In this document: in pieces, positions 1 to 8,440 of the stretch | Layout of the letters: every line of letters begins with the position of its first letter | How positions within the stretch are numbered: the stretch's first letter is position 1 | The notes under the pieces: generated by a model | Seen by the model: only the letters and a program-made list of their open reading frames with translations | Told to the model about the DNA's origin: nothing | Databases searched by the model: none | Position numbers and translations under genes: made by a program | Assembly: GCF_035762065.1 (NCBI RefSeq) | Contig: NZ_DASTPW010000051.1 | Location: 27,200-91,199, forward strand | Source of the DNA: Methylibium sp035762065 | Lineage (GTDB): Bacteria > Pseudomonadota > Gammaproteobacteria > Burkholderiales > Burkholderiaceae_C | Direction of reading: 5' to 3' | Length of the DNA: 64,000 bases

Positions 1-1671
1 CATCGTCGCGAAGCTGTCGAGGCTGTGCAGCGGTCGCGCCGTCAACAGCTGTTCGATGCGCTGCTGGCGGTAGGGCAGCGTCCATTCGCTGGTCAGGAAA
101 TGCGGGTATTCGGGGCCGTGGACGCGCTGGTTGGCGCTGGCGAGCCAGCCGCGCGCCGGGTCCAGTTCGCGCGGGGTCTCGGTGGCTGGAACGAACCCGG
201 TCCAGCCGTAGCGGGCCAGCCAGCCGGGCGCCGGCGCAAGCCCTTTCAGATCGTTGTCCGGCGAGCGCAGCGGCACCCTGCCCGCCGACACCAGCGCGAT
301 GCGCTCGGCATCGGCGACCAGCATGTTCTGCATCGGCGCGACGTTCTTGCGTGACGCGGCGACGAAGCCGGCGACCGACGTGGCGCGGTTGAACGCCAGC
401 CCGGCCTCGAGCGACGAGGCGGCCGCATCGTCGTCGAGGGCGGTCCAGCGCAGCGCGAGGGCGTAGCGCGTCGCGCCCTGGCCGGTGAGGCCGGCGGTGG
501 CGGGCGTCTGCGCGTCGGAGATCACCGGCCCATGGCGCGTGCGCCGCGCGGTGAAGCTCACGTCGCCCTGCCCCTTGACGCGGATCGTCTCCTCGCGGGT
601 CTCGAAGTCGTTCCAGCCGTCGGGCGTCTCGTAGCGGCTCGGCTGGCTCTGGTCGATGCGCTCGATGTAGAGGTCCTGCACGTCGGGCGCGGTGTTGGTG
701 AAGCCCCAGGCGATGTCGCGGTTCTGGCCGAGAACGACGATCGGCAGCCCGGGCATCGTCGCGCCGGCCACGTGCAGGCCGGGCGCCTCCAGCCGCGCCA
801 GGTACCAGAGCGCCGGGCTGCCGAGCTTCAGGTGCGGATCGTTGGCGAGCAGCGGCCGGCCGGTCACGCTGCGCTTGCCGGCGACCGCCCAGTTGTTCGA
901 GCCGGTGCCTTCGACGTTCGCGGCCAGCGGATCGAACGGCAGCGTCGCTTGCGCCGTGCGCGGCGGCACCACTTCCGGGCCGTACACGCCGAGCGCCTTG
1001 TAGAGCGCCGCGTAGTCCTGCGTCTCCAGCGGCTCCTCGCCGGGGTAAGGCGGCAGCAGCTGACGGATGCGCGCCGTCGGCATCGACGCGGCCAGGCGCA
1101 TGCGCAGCAGCTCGGCCTGCCAGTTGCCGCCGAGGTCCCAGGCCATCATGCCGGTCCAGCCGATGCTGTCGACCGGCGTCCAGGGCTCGGGCTGCAGGCC
1201 GAGCAGCACGAATTCCGGCGGCCGCGCGCGCAGGTGGTCGGCCAGGTAGGCATTGATGCCGGCGGTGTAGGCCTCGAGCATCTCGCGCAGCTCGAGCGAG
1301 GCCTGGCCCCATTGCCGTTCGGCGCTGGCGCGCACGCCGAGCGCGCGCAGGAAGCGATCGGTCTCGAGTGCGCTCGGCCCGAAGGCTTCGGCGAGCCGGC
1401 CGGCCGCGATGCGCTTGTGCGTCTCCAGCTGCCACAGCCGGTCCTGCGCATGCACGAAGCCGAGGCCGAACCAGGCGTCCTGCGGCGAGCGCGCGCGGAT
1501 CGTGGGGATGCCGTGCGCGTCGCGCTCGATGACGATGTTCGCCTTCACGCCCGCGACCGGCAAGGTGCCTTGCGTCACCGGCAGCGCCTGGCTCGCGTAG
1601 AGCCCGGCCGCGCCGGCGGCGATCGCGAGCAGCGTCGCGAGGCCGAGCAGGATGCGCTTGGGCCAGCTCAC
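1..1671 (-). CDS. Penicillin acylase family protein (3' end outside window)
   Basis: Ntn-hydrolase of the penicillin amidase (S45) family, which hydrolyses amide bonds of acylated substrates such as beta-lactams or acyl-homoserine lactones; the substrate here is unknown. The protein starts with a hydrophobic signal or anchor segment (about residues 5-28), then an alpha-chain region with GFVHAQDRLWQLE. The autocatalytic site GSNNWAVAG follows, and Ser258 (codon 898-900) would become the beta-chain N-terminus. The frame stays open to base 1, giving 557 codons; whole family members are roughly 750-850 residues, so the C-terminus lies outside. The GTG start is one codon after the in-frame TGA of the DUF1993 gene, so the two are probably cotranscribed and translationally coupled. 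Confidence 0.88.
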   Translation of the reverse strand, partial: MSWPKRILLGLATLLAIAAGAAGLYASQALPVTQGTLPVAGVKANIVIERDAHGIPTIRARSPQDAWFGLGFVHAQDRLWQLETHKRIAAGRLAEAFGPSALETDRFLRALGVRASAERQWGQASLELREMLEAYTAGINAYLADHLRARPPEFVLLGLQPEPWTPVDSIGWTGMMAWDLGGNWQAELLRMRLAASMPTARIRQLLPPYPGEEPLETQDYAALYKALGVYGPEVVPPRTAQATLPFDPLAANVEGTGSNNWAVAGKRSVTGRPLLANDPHLKLGSPALWYLARLEAPGLHVAGATMPGLPIVVLGQNRDIAWGFTNTAPDVQDLYIERIDQSQPSRYETPDGWNDFETREETIRVKGQGDVSFTARRTRHGPVISDAQTPATAGLTGQGATRYALALRWTALDDDAAASSLEAGLAFNRATSVAGFVAASRKNVAPMQNMLVADAERIALVSAGRVPLRSPDNDLKGLAPAPGWLARYGWTGFVPATETPRELDPARGWLASANQRVHGPEYPHFLTSEWTLPYRQQRIEQLLTARPLHSLDSFATM

Positions 1672-1674
1672 GCC

Positions 1675-2184
1675 TCAGCCGCCGCGCAGGTAGTCGCCCT
1701 TGCCGAGCTCGACCCCGTTGTGGCGCAGCAGGCCGTAGGCGGTCGTCACGTGGAAGAAGAAGTTCGGCAGCGCGAAGTGGCGCAGGTACTGCTCGCCGGT
1801 GAACTGCAGCGGGTCGCGGCCGCGGATCGGCACGCTGACGGGCTTGTCTTCGCTGCCGTCGACCGAAGCCGCCGGCACCGACTCGATGAACGCCAGCGTC
1901 TGCGCGATGCGCTGCTGCAGTTGGGCGAGCGTCTGCTCGTCGTCGGCGAACTTCGGCGCCTCGATGCCGGCCAGCCGCGAAAGGCCGAACTTCGCGGTGT
2001 CGCAGGCGATCTGGATCTGGTTGCGCAGCGGCAGCATGTCAGGCGCGAGCCGCGCGGTGAGCAGCGTGTCGGCGTCGAAGCCCTTGGCCTTGGCATGCGC
2101 CTGGGCCTTGTCGAGCCACTTCGAGAGGTTGCGCAGCATCGTCTGGTAGATCGGCGCGGCGGCCGAGTGCATCGTGATCGACAT
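1675..2184 (-). CDS. DUF1993 family protein
   Basis: A 169-residue soluble, mostly helical protein that I recognise as the DUF1993 family, a DinB-like helical bundle of unknown function common in proteobacteria. It begins with the family-typical stretch around MLRNLSKWLDKA and ends near the conserved region FALPNFFFHVTTAYGLLRHNG, whose His residues recall DinB-type metal ligands. No signal peptide is visible. A GGAG Shine-Dalgarno sits about 9 bases before the ATG. It is the first gene of a pair with the downstream penicillin acylase gene, whose frame follows directly after its stop codon. Confidence 0.75.
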   Translation of the reverse strand: MSITMHSAAAPIYQTMLRNLSKWLDKAQAHAKAKGFDADTLLTARLAPDMLPLRNQIQIACDTAKFGLSRLAGIEAPKFADDEQTLAQLQQRIAQTLAFIESVPAASVDGSEDKPVSVPIRGRDPLQFTGEQYLRHFALPNFFFHVTTAYGLLRHNGVELGKGDYLRGG

Positions 2185-2273
2185 GGGCGTCTCCGGGTGG
2201 GTCGTGATCGGGGAGCGCCAGCATGCCAGCCTTGGCGCTGCGCCGCAGGGCCGCGCGGCACAATGAATCGGCC

Positions 2274-3284
2274 ATGAACATCGTGATCCTCGACGACTAC
2301 CAGGATGCCGTGCGCAAGCTGGCCTGTGCGAGCCTGCTCGACGGCTACAGCGCGAAGGTCTTCACCAACACGGTCAAGGGCATCGGCCAGCTTTCGGTGC
2401 GCCTGCGCGACGCCGACATCGTCGTGCCGATCCGCGAGCGCACGCCCTTTCCGCGCGCGCTGGTCGAGAAGCTGCCGAGGCTCAAGCTGATCGCCCAGAC
2501 CGGCCGCGTCGGGCCGCACATCGACGTCGAAGCCTGCACCCGCGCGGGCATCGCGGTCGCCGAAGGCGGCAGCACGCCGACCGCCACCGCCGAGTTCACC
2601 TGGGCGCTGATCATGGCGGCGATGCGCCGGCTGCCGCAGTACATCGCGAGCCTGAAACATGGCGCCTGGCAGCAGTCGGGGCTGAAGTCGCAGTCGATGC
2701 CGGCCAACTTCGGGCTGGGCGTGCTGCTCGAAGGCAAGACGCTCGGCGTCTGGGGCTACGGGCGCATCGGCCAGCGGGTCGCGAACTACGGCCGGGCCTT
2801 CGGCATGAAGGTGATCGTCTGGGGCAGCGAGGCCTCGCGCTACAAGGCGCGCGCGGAAGGCTGCGAGGCCGCGTCGTCGCGCGCGGCATTCTTCGAGGAG
2901 GCCGACGTGCTGAGCCTGCACCTGCGGCTGGCCGAGGCCACCCGCGGCCTGATCGGCTTCGACGACCTCTCACGGATGAAGCCGGCCGCGCTGTTCGTCA
3001 ACACCTCCCGCGCCGAGCTGCTGCAGGACAACGCGCTGGTCGCCGCGCTCAACCGGGGCCGGCCCGGCATGGCGGCGATCGACGTGTTCGAGTCCGAGCC
3101 CATCATGGCCGGCACGCCGCTGCTGCGGCTCGAGAACGTGATCTGCACGCCGCACCTCGGCTTCGTCGAACTCGACCACTACGAGCGGATGTTCCGCACC
3201 GCGTTCGAGAACGTCGTCGCCTTCATCGCGGGCGCGCCCGCGAACCTGGTGAACCCCGAAGCGCTGCATGGCACTCGCGCCTGA
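2274..3284 (+). CDS. D-2-hydroxyacid dehydrogenase family protein
   Basis: NAD(P)-dependent D-isomer-specific 2-hydroxyacid dehydrogenase, 336 residues. It would interconvert a 2-oxoacid and a D-2-hydroxyacid (3-phosphoglycerate dehydrogenase/formate dehydrogenase superfamily). The Rossmann dinucleotide motif GVWGYGRIGQRVA lies about residues 157-170. The catalytic triad is represented by the Arg of NTSRAELLQ, a Glu in the FESEP region and the His of CTPHLGFVE. I chose the ATG at 2274 because family members begin MxIxILDDYQDAV. An earlier in-frame ATG at 2223 has a better Shine-Dalgarno (GGGGAG) and would add 17 residues. The end overlaps the MFS gene by 17 bases, so the pair is probably an operon. 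The substrate cannot be told from sequence. Confidence 0.85.
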   Translation: MNIVILDDYQDAVRKLACASLLDGYSAKVFTNTVKGIGQLSVRLRDADIVVPIRERTPFPRALVEKLPRLKLIAQTGRVGPHIDVEACTRAGIAVAEGGSTPTATAEFTWALIMAAMRRLPQYIASLKHGAWQQSGLKSQSMPANFGLGVLLEGKTLGVWGYGRIGQRVANYGRAFGMKVIVWGSEASRYKARAEGCEAASSRAAFFEEADVLSLHLRLAEATRGLIGFDDLSRMKPAALFVNTSRAELLQDNALVAALNRGRPGMAAIDVFESEPIMAGTPLLRLENVICTPHLGFVELDHYERMFRTAFENVVAFIAGAPANLVNPEALHGTRA

Positions 3285-4503
3285 GGCAGTCACCCCCGCG
3301 ACCGCGACGATTCCCGGCGCCGGGCATTCGCTCGCGTCGTCGCGCTGGGCGCTGCTGTACGGCAACTTCGTGATCGGCTGCGGCGTGATGGTCGTGCCCG
3401 GCTCGCTGAACGACCTGACGCGCTCGCTCGACGTGAGCGTCGCGATCGGCGGCCAGCTGATCACCGCGGCGGCGATCGTCATGTGCCTCGGCGCGCCGCT
3501 GATGGCCGCGGCCGTCGGCCGCATCGATCGGCGCCGGCTGCTGGTGCTCGCGCTCGCCTGGTACGGCCTGGGCCACCTGCTGTGCGCGCTGGTGCCGAGC
3601 TATGCCGCGCTGCTGCCGGTGCGCGCGGCCACGATGCTGGCCGCCGCCGTCTTCACGCCCCAGGCGGCCGCGGCGATCGGCTCGCTCGCGCCGCCGGCCG
3701 AGCGCGGCCGTGCGATCACCTTCGTCTTCCTCGGCTGGTCGGTCGCCTCGGTGTTCGGACTGCCGCTGCACAGCTACATCGGCGAAGCCTTCGGCTGGCG
3801 CTGGGCCTTCGGGCTGGTCGCGCTGCTCGCGGCGATCGGCGCGGTGTGGCTGCGGGCGGTGATGCCGGGCGGGATCCGCCCGCCGGCGATGGACCTGCGC
3901 GCGTGGAAGCGGATCTTCACCGACCCGCTGCTGATGGCGATCGTCGCGGTGACCGCCGTCGCGGGCTCCGGCCAGTTCACCGTGTTCGTCTACTTCGCGC
4001 CCTACTTCAAGCAGGTGCTCGCCGCCGACGCCACGCAGATCAGCCTGATGTTCGCGGCCTTCGGCGCCTGCGGCTTCATCGGCAACGTGCTGCTGTCGCG
4101 CCATGTCGATCGCGTCGGCGCCGGCCGTGCGGTCGCGGTGCTGCTCGTGATGGTCGCCACGACGATGCTGCTGTGGCCGCTGGGCACCAGCCTGCCGCTG
4201 CTCTTGCTCGTGATGCTGCCGTGGGCGTTCAGCTTCTTCGCCTGCAATTCGGCGCAGCAGGCGCGGCTGGGCGAGGCGGCACCGGCACTCGCGCCGGCGC
4301 TGATGGCGCTGAACACGTCCGGCATCTACCTCGGCCAGGCGGTCGGTGCGGCCAGCGGCGGCGCGATGGTCGGCGCGCAGGGCGCGAGCGGCGCGGCCGC
4401 GTACGCCAACCTGCACTGGGTCGCGCTCGGCTGGAGCCTCGTGGCGCTGGCGCTCAGCCTGTGGGCGAGCCGGCAGTGCCGGCTGCGCGCAGCCGCCGCT
4501 TGA
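3268..4503 (+). CDS. MFS transporter
   Basis: Major facilitator superfamily permease of 411 residues with about 12 hydrophobic segments and the cytoplasmic-loop motif AAVGRIDRRRLLVLAL after helix 2, as in drug or sugar-efflux type (DHA1/AraJ-like) MFS proteins. It sits in the inner membrane and probably exports a small molecule by proton exchange. The start overlaps the preceding dehydrogenase by 17 bases, suggesting translational coupling and perhaps a shared substrate. Its TGA directly abuts the stop of the convergent rlmB gene (TGATCA at 4501-4506), with no room for a terminator. Substrate unknown. Confidence 0.85.
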   Translation: MALAPEAVTPATATIPGAGHSLASSRWALLYGNFVIGCGVMVVPGSLNDLTRSLDVSVAIGGQLITAAAIVMCLGAPLMAAAVGRIDRRRLLVLALAWYGLGHLLCALVPSYAALLPVRAATMLAAAVFTPQAAAAIGSLAPPAERGRAITFVFLGWSVASVFGLPLHSYIGEAFGWRWAFGLVALLAAIGAVWLRAVMPGGIRPPAMDLRAWKRIFTDPLLMAIVAVTAVAGSGQFTVFVYFAPYFKQVLAADATQISLMFAAFGACGFIGNVLLSRHVDRVGAGRAVAVLLVMVATTMLLWPLGTSLPLLLLVMLPWAFSFFACNSAQQARLGEAAPALAPALMALNTSGIYLGQAVGAASGGAMVGAQGASGAAAYANLHWVALGWSLVALALSLWASRQCRLRAAAA

Positions 4504-5247
4504 TCAGCCGCGGCCGCGCTGCCGCACCGCTTCGTAAAGGCACACGCCGCTGGCGACCGAGACGTTCAGGCTCTCGACCGCGCCGGCCATCGGCAGCGCG
4601 ACCAGCTCGTCGCACGTCTTGCGCGTGAGCTGGCGCAAGCCGGCGCCTTCCGCACCGAGCACCAGCGCGAGCGGCCGGCGGAGATCGGCGTCGTAGAGGC
4701 CGTGCGGCGCATCGTCGGCGGTGCCGACGACCCAGACGTTGCGCTCCTTCAGCTCGCCCAGCGTGCGCGCGAGGTTGGTGACCATGAAGTAAGGCACCGA
4801 CTCGGCGGCGCCGCTCGCGACCTTCGCGACCGTCGCGTTGACGCCGACCGCGTGGTCTTTCGGCGCGATCACGGCCTGCGCGCCGGCGCCGTCGGCCACG
4901 CGCAGGCAGGCACCGAGGTTGTGCGGATCCGTCACGCCGTCGAGCACCAGCAGCAGCGGCGTGCCGCCCTCGCCTTCGACGCGGTCGAGCAGATCGTCGA
5001 GCGACTTCGCCGCCGGCAGCTCCGCCACCTTTGCGACCACGCCCTGGTGCCGGTGCGTGCCGGCAAGCGCCTGCAGCCGAAGCTCCTCGCTCTCGATCAG
5101 CCTGATGCCCGCCTCGCGCGCGCGCTCGACGAACTGGCGCATGCGCGCGTCGCGCCGCGTCGCGTCGATGTGCACCTCGGCGACGGAGCCCGGCGCGGTC
5201 TTGATGCGCACCGTCACCGCATGGAAGCCGAACAGGATCCGCGCCAT
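4504..5247 (-). CDS. rlmB: 23S rRNA (guanosine-2'-O)-methyltransferase RlmB
   Basis: SpoU/TrmH-class (SPOUT) methyltransferase of 247 residues. RlmB methylates the 2'-OH of G2251 in the 23S rRNA peptidyl-transferase region using S-adenosylmethionine. An N-terminal substrate-binding domain (about residues 1-80) is followed by the trefoil-knot catalytic domain. Visible family motifs are LDGVTDPHNLGACLRVADG, LVLGAEGAGLR and LPMAGAVESLNVSVASG. In many gammaproteobacteria rlmB follows rnr; here the neighbour upstream is the ybbA-type ATPase gene and rnr is not present. Confidence 0.93.
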   Translation of the reverse strand: MARILFGFHAVTVRIKTAPGSVAEVHIDATRRDARMRQFVERAREAGIRLIESEELRLQALAGTHRHQGVVAKVAELPAAKSLDDLLDRVEGEGGTPLLLVLDGVTDPHNLGACLRVADGAGAQAVIAPKDHAVGVNATVAKVASGAAESVPYFMVTNLARTLGELKERNVWVVGTADDAPHGLYDADLRRPLALVLGAEGAGLRQLTRKTCDELVALPMAGAVESLNVSVASGVCLYEAVRQRGRG

Positions 5248-5329
5248 CAGACGATGCGCCCAGAGCGACTTCGCAGGCGACGACGGGCAGCGCGCGTGCC
5301 TTGCTTCGCAACGGCTGGCGCGACCGCGC

Positions 5330-6022
5330 TCACGTGATGCGCCCAGCTTCGATGCGGATCTGCCGATCGCAGCGCGCAGCGATCGATCGATCGTGCGTCA
5401 CCAGCACCAGCGTCGTGCCCTGCTCGCGGTTGAGCTCGAACATGAGCGCCATCACGCGCTCGCCGGTGGCGAAGTCGAGGCTGCCGGTGGGCTCGTCGGC
5501 GAGCAGCACCGCCGGCTTCACGACGAAAGCGCGCGCCAGCGCGACACGCTGCTGCTCGCCGCCCGACAGCACCTTCGGGTAGTGGCCGAGGCGCTCGCCG
5601 AGGCCCACGCGCTGGAGCATCTCGGTCGCCGCCGCGCGCGCATCGCCGCGGCCTTGCAGCTCGAGCGGCAGCATCACGTTCTCGAGCGCCGTCAGGTTCG
5701 CCATCAACTGGAAGCTTTGGAACACGAAGCCGAGCTTCTCGGCGCGCACCGCGGCACGGGCGTCCTCGTCGATCGCGAAGAGATCGCTGCCGGCCAGCAT
5801 CACGCGGCCCTCGCTCGGTACGTCGAGCCCGGCGATGATCGCCAGCAGGCTGCTCTTGCCTGAGCCCGACGCTCCGACGATCGCGGCCGACTCGCGCGGC
5901 GCGAGCATGAAGTCGATATCGTGGAGGATCGTCAGCTCGCCCGAAGCATCGCGCACGCGCTTGCTGAGGTGTTCGACGGCGATGATCGGCGCGGCCTTCG
6001 CGTCGGCTACTGCGGCATTCAT
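5330..6022 (-). CDS. ybbA: ABC transporter ATP-binding protein, YbbA/LolD type
   Basis: ATPase subunit of 230 residues from the MacB/LolD/YbbA group, which powers lipoprotein- or efflux-type permeases of the FtsX family. It has Walker A GASGSGKSS, Q-loop region GFVFQSFQLM, signature LSGGEQQRVALARAF, Walker B VLLADEPTGSLD and the H-loop VTHD. The start at MNAAVADAKA fits family lengths; the frame is open further upstream but that part runs antisense over the esterase gene. The gene is divergent from a tesA-like gene 21 bases away, the same pairing as ybbA/tesA in Escherichia coli. The ybbP permease gene is not found next to it; rlmB follows instead. Confidence 0.88.
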   Translation of the reverse strand: MNAAVADAKAAPIIAVEHLSKRVRDASGELTILHDIDFMLAPRESAAIVGASGSGKSSLLAIIAGLDVPSEGRVMLAGSDLFAIDEDARAAVRAEKLGFVFQSFQLMANLTALENVMLPLELQGRGDARAAATEMLQRVGLGERLGHYPKVLSGGEQQRVALARAFVVKPAVLLADEPTGSLDFATGERVMALMFELNREQGTTLVLVTHDRSIAARCDRQIRIEAGRIT

Positions 6023-6043
6023 GGATGCGGGGATCGGACGACG

Positions 6044-6688
6044 ATGGCTTCGGGGCGGCGGCACTGTATCAAGCGACTCGCAGCGCTCGCGCTGCTCGGC
6101 CCCGCGGCCATCGGCCGGGCTCAGGCAAGCAAGCCGGTGGTGCTGGTGCTCGGCGACAGCCTCTCGGCCGAGTACGGCCTGCAACGCGGCAGCGGCTGGG
6201 TCGCGCTGCTGGAGCGCAAGCTCGCCGACGAGAAGATCGCCGCGAGCGTCGTTAACGCCAGCATCAGCGGCGACACGACCGCCGGGGGCCGCGCGCGGCT
6301 CGCGGCGCTGCTGGCGCAGCACAGGCCGGCGGTCGTCGTGATCGAGCTCGGCGGCAACGACGCGCTGCGCGGCCTGCCGCTGTCGGGCACCGCGGCCAAC
6401 CTCGCCGCGATGACGCGCGCCGCGAAGGCCGCCGGCGCGAAGGTGCTGCTGCTGGGCATGCAGGTGCCGCCGAACTATGGCCGCCAGTACAACGAGGACT
6501 TCGCGGCGATGTACGCGAAGGTCGCGAAGGACGAGAACGCGAGCCTGCTGCCCTTCTTCCTGAAGGACGTCGGCGACACGCCGAAGGCGCCCGAGCTGTT
6601 CCAGAGCGACCGCATCCACCCGAACGAGAAGGCGCAGCCGACGATGCTGGCGAACGTCTGGCCGCTGCTGCGGCCGCTGCTGCGCTGA
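6044..6688 (+). CDS. tesA: Arylesterase / TesA-like SGNH lysophospholipase
   Basis: Exported SGNH-family hydrolase of 214 residues, like TesA/lysophospholipase L1, acting in the periplasm on acyl thioesters or esters. After a basic and hydrophobic leader (about residues 1-28) come block I GDSLS (Ser39), block II with Gly in SISGDTT, block III GGND, and block V DRIHPN carrying the catalytic Asp and His. The start MASGRRHC was chosen because it leaves a normal-length leader; upstream frame overlaps the divergent ATPase gene. The divergent ybbA partner supports the TesA assignment. It ends three bases before the convergent deformylase stop. Confidence 0.85.
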   Translation: MASGRRHCIKRLAALALLGPAAIGRAQASKPVVLVLGDSLSAEYGLQRGSGWVALLERKLADEKIAASVVNASISGDTTAGGRARLAALLAQHRPAVVVIELGGNDALRGLPLSGTAANLAAMTRAAKAAGAKVLLLGMQVPPNYGRQYNEDFAAMYAKVAKDENASLLPFFLKDVGDTPKAPELFQSDRIHPNEKAQPTMLANVWPLLRPLLR

Positions 6689-6691
6689 GCT

Positions 6692-7228
6692 TCAGTCGTC
6701 GGCGCTCGCGTCGAGCCCGGGGAACAGCACCTCGGTGAAACCGAAGCGCGAGAAGTCGCGCACGCGCATCGGGTAGAGCTTGCCGATCAGGTGGTCGCAT
6801 TCGTGCTGCACGACGCGGGCATGGAAGCCCTCGGCATCGCGGTCGATGGCCTGCCCTCGCGCATCGAAGCCGGCGTAGCGGATGCGCCTCCAGCGCGGCA
6901 CCACGCCGCGCAGCCCGGGCACCGAGAGGCAGCCTTCCCAGCCCTCCTCTTCTTCGTCGGCCAGCGGCGTGATGAGCGGGTTGACCAGCACCGTGCGTGG
7001 CACCGGCGGGGCCTCCGGATAGCGGCCGTTGCGCGTGAAGCCGAAGATCACGACCTGCAGATCGACGCCGATCTGCGGCGCGGCCAGGCCGGCGCCGTTG
7101 GCCGCTTCCATCGTGTCGAACAGGTCGGCGACCAGCGCGTGCAGCTCGGGCGTGTCGAACGCGCGCACCGGCTGCGCGACGCGCAGCAGGCGCGCGTCGC
7201 CCATCTTCAGGATCGGACGGACGGCCAT
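6692..7228 (-). CDS. def: Peptide deformylase
   Basis: Metalloenzyme of 178 residues that removes the formyl group from the initiator methionine of new proteins. All three family motifs are present: GAGLAAPQIG (residues 45-54), EGCLS with metal ligand Cys100, and QHECDH with ligands His142 and His146 and catalytic Glu143. The start MAVRPILKMGD matches the family. It is not beside fmt as in many genomes, so it may be a second deformylase or a relocated one. The neighbours, an esterase and an acyltransferase, say nothing about its job. Confidence 0.93.
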   Translation of the reverse strand: MAVRPILKMGDARLLRVAQPVRAFDTPELHALVADLFDTMEAANGAGLAAPQIGVDLQVVIFGFTRNGRYPEAPPVPRTVLVNPLITPLADEEEEGWEGCLSVPGLRGVVPRWRRIRYAGFDARGQAIDRDAEGFHARVVQHECDHLIGKLYPMRVRDFSRFGFTEVLFPGLDASADD

Positions 7229-7278
7229 GGTTCCGGTGCTTGTGGGACGAGCGCCGAGGATAGCGAGCGCCGGAAGCC

Positions 7279-8418
7279 TCAGGTCGCCGCGTGCGGCAGC
7301 CCGCCCTGCCGGCGCCGCTGCAATTCGTCGGCCCAGCGCGCGCCGCTGCGGCGCAACGGCGTCTCGATCAGCAGGTAGGACAGCACCGCCATGCCCAGGC
7401 CCAGCGCGGCCGCCATTGAAAGCCGCAGCCATGGCGAGACGCCCGGCCACAGCAGGTTCGCCAGCGTGATGGCGAGGAAGTGATAGAGGTACAGCGAGTA
7501 GCTGATCGCGCCGAAGAACAGCATCGGCCGGCTTTCGAGCAGCGCGCGCAGGCCGCCGAGTGGCCGACCGCGGGTGGCCAGCGCGCACATCAGCGGCAGC
7601 AGCGCGACGCCCTGCAGCGAGTAGCGCAGCGTCTCGCGCCACGCCTCCTGCCGCACCACCAGCGTGACGAACAGCAGCACGAGACCGGCCGCCACCATCG
7701 CCGGCTGCCCGAGCGCATCGACCAGCCGCTTCACACGCGCCTCGCCGGGCCGCTGCGCGCGGTGCATCGCCGCGCCGAGCCAGCAGCCGAAGGCGATCGA
7801 GTCGAGCCGCGTGTCGCTGGCCATGAAGATCCGGTCGTTCGGCATCTGCTCGAGGCCGATGCCGAACACCAGCACGCAACGCCACAGCAGCGAGGCCACC
7901 ATGAAGCCGAGCAGCGCCTGCTCCAGCCGCCGCGGCTTGTGCAGCAGCGCGAGCAGCACCAGCGGAAAGACCAGGTAGAAGTGCTCCTCGACCGCGAGCG
8001 ACCACACCACCGCCAAGGGCGAGACGATGGCGTCCGGCCCCAGCACCACCGTCGGCGCGAACAGGTTGAAGTAGTTCGCGTAGTAGAAGAGCGCGGCACC
8101 GATCGCGCTCCAGGGCAGCTCGACGCCGCAGACCTGCAGCAGCAGGTCGCACGTCAGCACATAGACCAGCAGCGCCGGCGTCAGCCGGAAGAAGCGCCGC
8201 AGGTAGAACGGACCCAGCGCGATCGGCCCCTGTGCAGCCTGCGTGAGCAGCATGCGCGTGATCACGAAGCCCGAGATCACGAAGAACACCATCACGCCGA
8301 GCCCACCCGGCACCCAGTGGTACCCGGCGTCGCCGAGCAGGTGGCTCGCCATCACGAGCAGGACGGAGGCGCCGCGCAGGCCGTCGATCGCGGGCAGTCG
8401 GGGGTTGCGTGCATGCAT
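7279..8418 (-). CDS. Acyltransferase 3 (OafA/YrhL-type) membrane protein
   Basis: Integral membrane acyltransferase of 379 residues with about ten hydrophobic segments. The family transfers acyl groups, usually acetyl, from the cytoplasm onto surface sugars such as O-antigen or peptidoglycan. It starts with IDGLRGASVLLVMASHL, holding the conserved DGLRG and the proposed catalytic His, then VFFVISGFVITR and the FYLRRFFRLTPAL region. It lies 22 bases downstream of a secreted SGNH hydrolase on the same strand. Many OafA proteins carry an SGNH domain fused at the C-terminus, so these two genes may form the split equivalent. The acceptor is unknown. Confidence 0.87.
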   Translation of the reverse strand: MHARNPRLPAIDGLRGASVLLVMASHLLGDAGYHWVPGGLGVMVFFVISGFVITRMLLTQAAQGPIALGPFYLRRFFRLTPALLVYVLTCDLLLQVCGVELPWSAIGAALFYYANYFNLFAPTVVLGPDAIVSPLAVVWSLAVEEHFYLVFPLVLLALLHKPRRLEQALLGFMVASLLWRCVLVFGIGLEQMPNDRIFMASDTRLDSIAFGCWLGAAMHRAQRPGEARVKRLVDALGQPAMVAAGLVLLFVTLVVRQEAWRETLRYSLQGVALLPLMCALATRGRPLGGLRALLESRPMLFFGAISYSLYLYHFLAITLANLLWPGVSPWLRLSMAAALGLGMAVLSYLLIETPLRRSGARWADELQRRRQGGLPHAAT

Positions 8419-8440
8419 CGGGGTCGGTCTTCCTTCGGTG

